Source of the DNA: Bartonella koehlerae C-29
Lineage (GTDB): Bacteria > Pseudomonadota > Alphaproteobacteria > Rhizobiales > Rhizobiaceae
Direction of reading: 5' to 3'
DNA length: 64,000 nt
Assembly (NCBI RefSeq): GCF_000706625.1
Contig: NZ_KL407334.1
Coordinates: forward strand, 577,907 to 641,906
This document shows, piece after piece, positions 59,500-64,000 of the stretch (positions are counted from its first letter, which is position 1; each line of letters begins with the position of its first letter). The position numbers were made by a program, and so were the translations under genes. The notes under the pieces are model-generated. The model had not been told where the DNA came from. It saw only the letters and a program-made list of their open reading frames with translations, and did not search any database.

Positions 59500-59519
59500 C
59501 TGTGGTATTTTTACTACAG
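59500..59519 (+). promoter_or_regulatory. Palindromic H-box-like operator of hbpB
   Basis: Identical over all 20 bases to the element upstream of hbpA (CTGTGGTATTTTTACTACAG). It ends 56 bases before the hbpB start codon, nearly the same distance as at hbpA. Confidence 0.7.
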
Positions 59520-59575
59520 ATATTTTAAAGTGATCTCTCTATATATATATCGTTTTGGATATTTGGAGATATTTT

Positions 59576-60808
59576 ATGAATACGAAACGTTTAATAACAG
59601 CATCTATTTTGGCTTTGATTTCATCTTCTACAGCGCAAGCAGCTGATGTGGGAATTCCTCATCAATTAGTATCAGCTTCTTCGCCAGTTATTACAGTTCC
59701 AACTTTCACGTGGACAGGTTTTTATGCGGGAGTGCAAGCTGGTGGTTTTTCGAGTAAAACTGATATGAGTATTGTTGGTAAAGACAAAACTGTGCCATTG
59801 AGTAAAGATTTATCACCTAAACTTTCGGGTTTTGAAGGTGGTTTTTATGCAGGTTCTAATATTGATTTTGGCAATGACTTCATTTTTGGTGTTGATACGG
59901 ATTTAATGTTATCTGGTCAAAAACACACAAAGACAATTAATATAGGTGTGTTTGATGATGCTGCAGTGAACGGTTTAATGGCAAGATCTCGTAGATCAGT
60001 GCGTTCAGTATCAGGGATTCCATCAGCATCAGCATCAGCACCAGCACCAGCACTAGCACCAGCACCAGCACTAGCATCAGCACCAGTATCAGCACCAGTA
60101 TCAGCACCAGTATCAGCACCAGCACCAGCACCGGTAATAGCAGCAAAGCCGACAGTATCAGCAGTTGTTAATGCAAGTGCTCATGCTCGCGGTCATTCCG
60201 GTGGACCTGGTGGTGATGCGCGTAGCAGACATCATGGTGCTGGAAATGGAGCTTACCCACATATTATGGGTATTAATTCACATAGGGCTAGTGGACATAA
60301 TGCTAGTCCATATGATTCACAGAATATGGCTGGACATAGTGCACAATATACAAAAGTTGCGGAGAAAAACGTTAGTGGTGTATATGGTATAGAGCAAGTG
60401 AAGAAGCAGATTTCTGAACATGGTCTTGAACAAGATGGTGTTGAAACTTTAAGTCATACTTTAAAGCAGAATTGGGCAGGTGCTACACGAGTGCGTGTTG
60501 GTTTTTCTGTTGATCGCGTTATGCCTTATGTTGCTGGCGGTATTGCTTATACCCAGCTTCATGACACTGTATCGATATCATTTAAGAAAGACGATGAGAG
60601 AGTTGTTGCTAAGAATTTAACTGATGAAAAAAAGACAATGATTGGTTATACTCTTGGTGGTGGTGTTGACTTTGCGATGACTGATAATGTTTTGCTTCGT
60701 GCGGAATATCGTTATTCGGACTTTGGTAAAAAGAAATTTGCAAAGGAAAATCTTGAAATTAACTATAAGACCAATGATTTCCGTGTTGGTGTCGCTTACA
60801 AATTCTAA
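59576..60808 (+). CDS. hbpB: Hemin-binding outer membrane protein, HbpB-like, with long loop insertion
   Basis: This Hbp paralogue is 410 residues long against 275-279 for its neighbours. The start is the ATG at 59576 with GGAG seven bases upstream, rather than the TTG at 59555. The signal peptide ends AQA-ADVGIPHQ; the barrel sequences at both ends agree with HbpA/HbpC. Residues about 140-290 hold the extra material: a basic SRRSVRSVSG, a Pro-Ala-Ser-Val repeat of some 40 residues, then a His/Gly-rich stretch (HARGHSGGPGGDARSRHHG, NSHRASGHNASPYDSQNMAGHS) with at least eight His. By position it lies in a surface loop, where His could bind hemin; that is inference. Expression is likely governed by the same operator as hbpA. 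Confidence 0.86.
   Translation: MNTKRLITASILALISSSTAQAADVGIPHQLVSASSPVITVPTFTWTGFYAGVQAGGFSSKTDMSIVGKDKTVPLSKDLSPKLSGFEGGFYAGSNIDFGNDFIFGVDTDLMLSGQKHTKTINIGVFDDAAVNGLMARSRRSVRSVSGIPSASASAPAPALAPAPALASAPVSAPVSAPVSAPAPAPVIAAKPTVSAVVNASAHARGHSGGPGGDARSRHHGAGNGAYPHIMGINSHRASGHNASPYDSQNMAGHSAQYTKVAEKNVSGVYGIEQVKKQISEHGLEQDGVETLSHTLKQNWAGATRVRVGFSVDRVMPYVAGGIAYTQLHDTVSISFKKDDERVVAKNLTDEKKTMIGYTLGGGVDFAMTDNVLLRAEYRYSDFGKKKFAKENLEINYKTNDFRVGVAYKF
60021..60133 (+). repeat. In-frame hexamer repeat coding the Pro-Ala tract of hbpB
   Basis: The stretch is built of six-base units of the type GCACCA/GCATCA, with a 12-base unit GCACCAGTATCA repeated three times in the middle. Because unit length is a multiple of three, slippage would change loop length without breaking the frame. 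Confidence 0.85.
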
Positions 60809-60833
60809 TTTATTGTAAAATTAAATTTTTAAG

Positions 60834-60866
60834 AGGCTCTGCCAAAGGTGGAGCCTTTATTTTTTG
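60834..60866 (+). terminator. Terminator of hbpB
   Basis: AGGCTCTGCC pairs with GGTGGAGCCT (two G-T pairs) around AAA, followed by TTATTTTTT. It lies 26 bases after the hbpB stop and is related in sequence to the other hbp hairpins. Confidence 0.85.
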
Positions 60867-61061
60867 AAGAAGATCATTTTGGAGTTTCCTTTCTTGATAG
60901 TTTCATGATAAAGCCCGTAAAGTGTGATGATATATCTTCTTGATCGCTGCTTAATACGAATGATTGAATTGGCTTTCCTCATAGATCAAAAAACCAGAGT
61001 TGCAGGGTTCAGGGAAGTTATGCAAAAATGAAATCGTAAAAGTAGACAGGAATATTTCACA

Positions 61062-63977
61062 ATGACTGTGAAAAATGAAACAGTAGATTATTCGAAAACT
61101 CTTTATCTACCACAAACAAATTTTCCGATGCGTGCGGGTTTGCCACAAAAAGAGCTTGAACTGATGGAGCAATGGGAAAAGAGAGGGCTTTATGCCCAAT
61201 TGCGCCAGCAAGCAAAAGATCGTCCACTTTATACTCTTCATGATGGACCACCCTATGCAAATGGCCATATTCATATTGGGCATGCTTTAAACAAAGTTTT
61301 AAAGGATGTGATTATCCGTTCATTTCAGATGCGCGGTTTTAATGCGAATTATATACCTGGTTGGGACTGCCATGGTCTTCCGATTGAATGGAAGATTGAA
61401 GAAAAATATCGTGCGCAAGGAAAGAATAAGGACGATGTACCTCTTAACGAATTTCGTCAAGAATGTCGTGAATTTGCACAACATTGGATAACTGTTCAAA
61501 GTGAAGAATTTAAACGCCTTGGCGTTATTGGGGATTTTAACAGGCCTTACACTACAATGGCTTTTCATGCAGAGGCACGCATTGCCAATGAATTGATGAA
61601 ATTTGCTCTGTCAGATCAGATCTATCGTGGTTCAAAGCCTGTTATGTGGTCTGTTGTGGAGCGTACGGCTTTGGCTGAGGCAGAGATTGAATATCATGAT
61701 CATGAATCAGACGTTATCTGGGTTAAATTTCCTGTTCTTCAAGCGGATTCTAAGGATTTATATGGTGCTTATGTCGTGATTTGGACAACGACTCCATGGA
61801 CAATACCGGCTAACCGTGCGGTGAGTTATTCTTCGCAGATTTCTTATAGTATTTACGAAGTTAAAAGTGCAGAAAATGATTTTGGTCCTCAAGTTGGAGA
61901 AAAACTTCTCTTTGCTGATGCTCTGGTTACGAGTTGTGCAGAAAAAGCAAAACTTGTTCTGAAACGTTTGCGTATTATTTCTGCTGAAGAGCTTAAAACC
62001 CTTGTTCTTTCTCATCCACTTAAAGGATTAGCTGAAGGTTATAATAATAAGGTTGCGATGCTTGATGGTGCACACGTAACAGAGAGTGCTGGTACAGGAT
62101 TCGTTCATACAGCGCCCAGCCATGGACGTGAAGATTTTGAAATTTGGAATGCTTATAAATCACTGTTGGAGCAATCTGGTATTGATTCATCAATACCGTT
62201 TCCCATTGATGATGCTGGCTTTTATACGAAAGATGCTCCTGGTTTTGGACCTGACCGTAAAGGAGGAGCTGCACGCGTTATTGATGATAATGGCAAAATG
62301 GGTGATGCCAATAAAGAGGTTATTAACGCTTTAATTAAAGCGGATCGGTTGTTTGCACGGGGTCGTTTAAAACATTCCTACCCTCATAGTTGGCGTTCGA
62401 AAAAACCGGTCATTTTTCGTAATACACCCCAATGGTTTATTTCGATGGATAAAGATCTTGGAGATGGTTCAACCTTACGCAGTCGGGCTTTAAAGGCTGT
62501 TTCGATGACGCGTTTTGTGCCTTCTTCTGGCCAAAATCGTTTAGCTTCTATGATAGCAGATCGCCCTGATTGGGTTCTTTCTCGCCAGCGTGCTTGGGGT
62601 GTTCCGATTTGTATTTTTGCCAATGAGGATGGCGTCATTCTTAAAGATGAGCGCGTGAATGAGCGTATTTTGCGTGCTTTTGAAGCAGAAGGGGCAGATG
62701 CATGGTTTGCTGAAGGAGCACGTGAACGTTTTTTAGGTGAACGTGCGCATGAGTCTTGGATTCAGGTCCTTGATATTCTTGATGTTTGGTTTGATTCTGG
62801 AGCGAGCCATAGTTTTGTATTAGAAGATCGAGGTGATTTGAAATGGCCTGCTGATGTCTATTTTGAAGGGTCTGATCAGCATCGTGGATGGTTCCAGTCT
62901 TCTCTTTTAGAAAGTTGTGGTACGCGCGCTTGTTCTCCTTATAAAGCGGTGATCACACACGGTTTTACTTTGGATGAAAATGGCAAGAAAATGTCTAAAT
63001 CTCTGGGGAATACAGTTGTTCCGCAAGAAATTATTAAAACATTCGGTGCCGATATTTTTCGTCTCTGGGTCATGACAACCGATTATTGGGAAGATCAGCG
63101 CTTAGGCAAAAAAATTCTTCAGACAAATGTCGATTCCTATCGTAAATTGCGTAATGCAATTCGCTGGATGCTTGGAACTTTAGCGCATGATGAAGGAGAA
63201 AAAATATCTTATTGCGTACTGCCAGATCTGGAAAAATTGATATTACATCGGCTTTTTGAACTCGATCAATTGATTAATCGAGCTTATGATGATTTTGATT
63301 TTAAAAAGATTATGCGTGCATTATTAGATTTTTCGATCACTGAATTATCAGCATTTTATTTTGATATTCGCAAAGATTCTCTTTATTGCGATGCGCCTTC
63401 ATCAAAAAAACGTAAGGCTTCTTTGCAAGTTATCCGTGAAATTTTTGAGCGAATGGTAATATGGCTTGCTCCCATGTTGCCTTTTACCATGGAAGAAGCG
63501 TGGTTGGAACGTTACCCAGAAAGTCAGTCTGTGCATTTGGAACAGTTCCGTTCTGTGCCAGGGGAGTGGCAGAACGAATCTTTGGCTGAACGTTGGAAAA
63601 AGGTTCGGCAGGTTCGTAAAGTTGTGACGGGTGCTTTAGAGCTTGAACGTGCTGATAAGCGTATTGGATCATCTTTAGAAGCAGCACCCATTGTTTTTAT
63701 TTCTAATCCGGTTTTAAGAGAGGCGTTAGAAAATTTGGATATGGCAGAAATTTGTATCACCAGTGCTCTAACAATTACTCAAGATGTTCCACCTTCGGAT
63801 GCTTTTATTCTAAATGATGTTGAAGGTGTTGGTGTATATCCAAGAAAGGCTTTGGGTACAAAATGTGCTCGATCATGGCGGTATACACAAGATGTTGGAA
63901 GTGATTCAGCCTATCCTGATGTCTCTGCCCGTGATGCTGCTGCTTTGCGGGAATTACAGGTGCTCGGAAAGATTTAA
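61062..63977 (+). CDS. ileS: Isoleucyl-tRNA synthetase
   Basis: IleRS charges tRNA-Ile and edits misactivated valine. The 971-residue protein has the class I HIGH motif in [15 protein letters not shown] (about residues 64-78), the editing domain with [15 protein letters not shown], and [12 protein letters not shown] for the second catalytic motif. An anticodon-binding domain follows. The C-terminal zinc-finger region is degenerate: only one Cys remains in GTKCARSW and the later cysteines read as Ser or Asp ([14 protein letters not shown]), as I recall for other Rhizobiales enzymes. The ATG at 61062 follows the hbp array by about 195 bases. Confidence 0.97.
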   Translation: MTVKNETVDYSKTLYLPQTNFPMRAGLPQKELELMEQWEKRGLYAQLRQQAKDRPLYTLHDGPPYANGHIHIGHALNKVLKDVIIRSFQMRGFNANYIPGWDCHGLPIEWKIEEKYRAQGKNKDDVPLNEFRQECREFAQHWITVQSEEFKRLGVIGDFNRPYTTMAFHAEARIANELMKFALSDQIYRGSKPVMWSVVERTALAEAEIEYHDHESDVIWVKFPVLQADSKDLYGAYVVIWTTTPWTIPANRAVSYSSQISYSIYEVKSAENDFGPQVGEKLLFADALVTSCAEKAKLVLKRLRIISAEELKTLVLSHPLKGLAEGYNNKVAMLDGAHVTESAGTGFVHTAPSHGREDFEIWNAYKSLLEQSGIDSSIPFPIDDAGFYTKDAPGFGPDRKGGAARVIDDNGKMGDANKEVINALIKADRLFARGRLKHSYPHSWRSKKPVIFRNTPQWFISMDKDLGDGSTLRSRALKAVSMTRFVPSSGQNRLASMIADRPDWVLSRQRAWGVPICIFANEDGVILKDERVNERILRAFEAEGADAWFAEGARERFLGERAHESWIQVLDILDVWFDSGASHSFVLEDRGDLKWPADVYFEGSDQHRGWFQSSLLESCGTRACSPYKAVITHGFTLDENGKKMSKSLGNTVVPQEIIKTFGADIFRLWVMTTDYWEDQRLGKKILQTNVDSYRKLRNAIRWMLGTLAHDEGEKISYCVLPDLEKLILHRLFELDQLINRAYDDFDFKKIMRALLDFSITELSAFYFDIRKDSLYCDAPSSKKRKASLQVIREIFERMVIWLAPMLPFTMEEAWLERYPESQSVHLEQFRSVPGEWQNESLAERWKKVRQVRKVVTGALELERADKRIGSSLEAAPIVFISNPVLREALENLDMAEICITSALTITQDVPPSDAFILNDVEGVGVYPRKALGTKCARSWRYTQDVGSDSAYPDVSARDAAALRELQVLGKI

Positions 63978-64000
63978 AAAACTTCGGATCAAAAGGAAAA

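Noticed and set aside
60021-60133. Phase-variable repeat switching hbpB off
   Set aside because: The unit is six bases long, so gain or loss of units keeps the frame; length variation rather than on/off switching is expected.
1-64000. CRISPR array, toxin-antitoxin pair, or other defence system
   Set aside because: No regularly spaced repeats, cas genes or paired small ORFs with family resemblance were found in the window.

Overview
The window is a stretch of chromosome from a low-GC alphaproteobacterium of the Rhizobiales, almost certainly Bartonella. The evidence is the tandem hemin-binding protein genes (hbp/Pap31 type), the alphaproteobacterial SRP RNA next to dnaX-ybaB-recR, and Rhizobiales gene order (tsaB-rimI-miaB-phoH-ybeY-corC-lnt-HTH-metK-trmB and rimP-nusA-ylxR-infB-rbfA-truB). 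Most of it is housekeeping DNA in tightly packed operons with 1- to 4-base overlaps. It is interrupted by gene-poor AT-rich stretches that look like scars of genome reduction. No tRNA, rRNA, CRISPR array or intact mobile element was seen.

Layout. 1-5.1 kb: an M17 aminopeptidase (cut by the window edge), coaA and an asparaginase on the minus strand, then hslVU on the plus strand. 5.2-20.9 kb, minus strand: a translation and RNA-decay block (metK, trmB, rimP, nusA, ylxR, infB, rbfA, truB, rpsO, pnp and an rsmC-like methyltransferase). A plus-strand MFS gene splits it between truB and rpsO, and a folded RNA element lies between rpsO and pnp. 20.5-32.8 kb, minus strand: an XRE regulator, lnt, corC, ybeY, phoH, miaB, rimI, tsaB, a YeiH-type membrane protein, recR, ybaB and dnaX. 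33-34.9 kb: the SRP RNA gene, then a gene-poor region with one small secreted orphan protein. 35-42 kb: pheA-kdsB, a divergent membrane-anchored cytochrome c, the peptide importer genes yejBEF (no yejA seen), and a ThiF/MoeB enzyme. 42-48.6 kb: gshB and the phosphate uptake operon pstSCAB-phoU. 48.7-49.5 kb: a tyrosine recombinase pseudogene riddled with stops and frameshifts. 50-55.2 kb: a SleB-type cell-wall hydrolase lipoprotein, an M29 aminopeptidase, mutM, an M20 peptidase and rnd. 55.6-60.9 kb: the hbp locus. 61.1-64 kb: ileS.

The most notable region is the hbp locus. Three intact outer-membrane beta-barrel genes (hbpC, hbpA and hbpB like) are separated by decayed hbp copies, so the array was once longer. 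The units are joined by a repeated module of terminator hairpin plus a 20-bp palindrome (CTGTGGTATTTTTACTACAG) that sits before the start codons and is probably the heme/iron-responsive H-box operator. The third gene carries an insertion of about 140 residues, a Pro-Ala repeat followed by a His/Gly-rich stretch, in what should be a surface loop. Just upstream, a small gene appears to join an hbp-like 5' end to an unrelated basic tail. The second most notable item is a predicted three-way-junction RNA between rpsO and pnp, placed where the RNase III/PNPase autoregulatory hairpin lies in enterobacteria.
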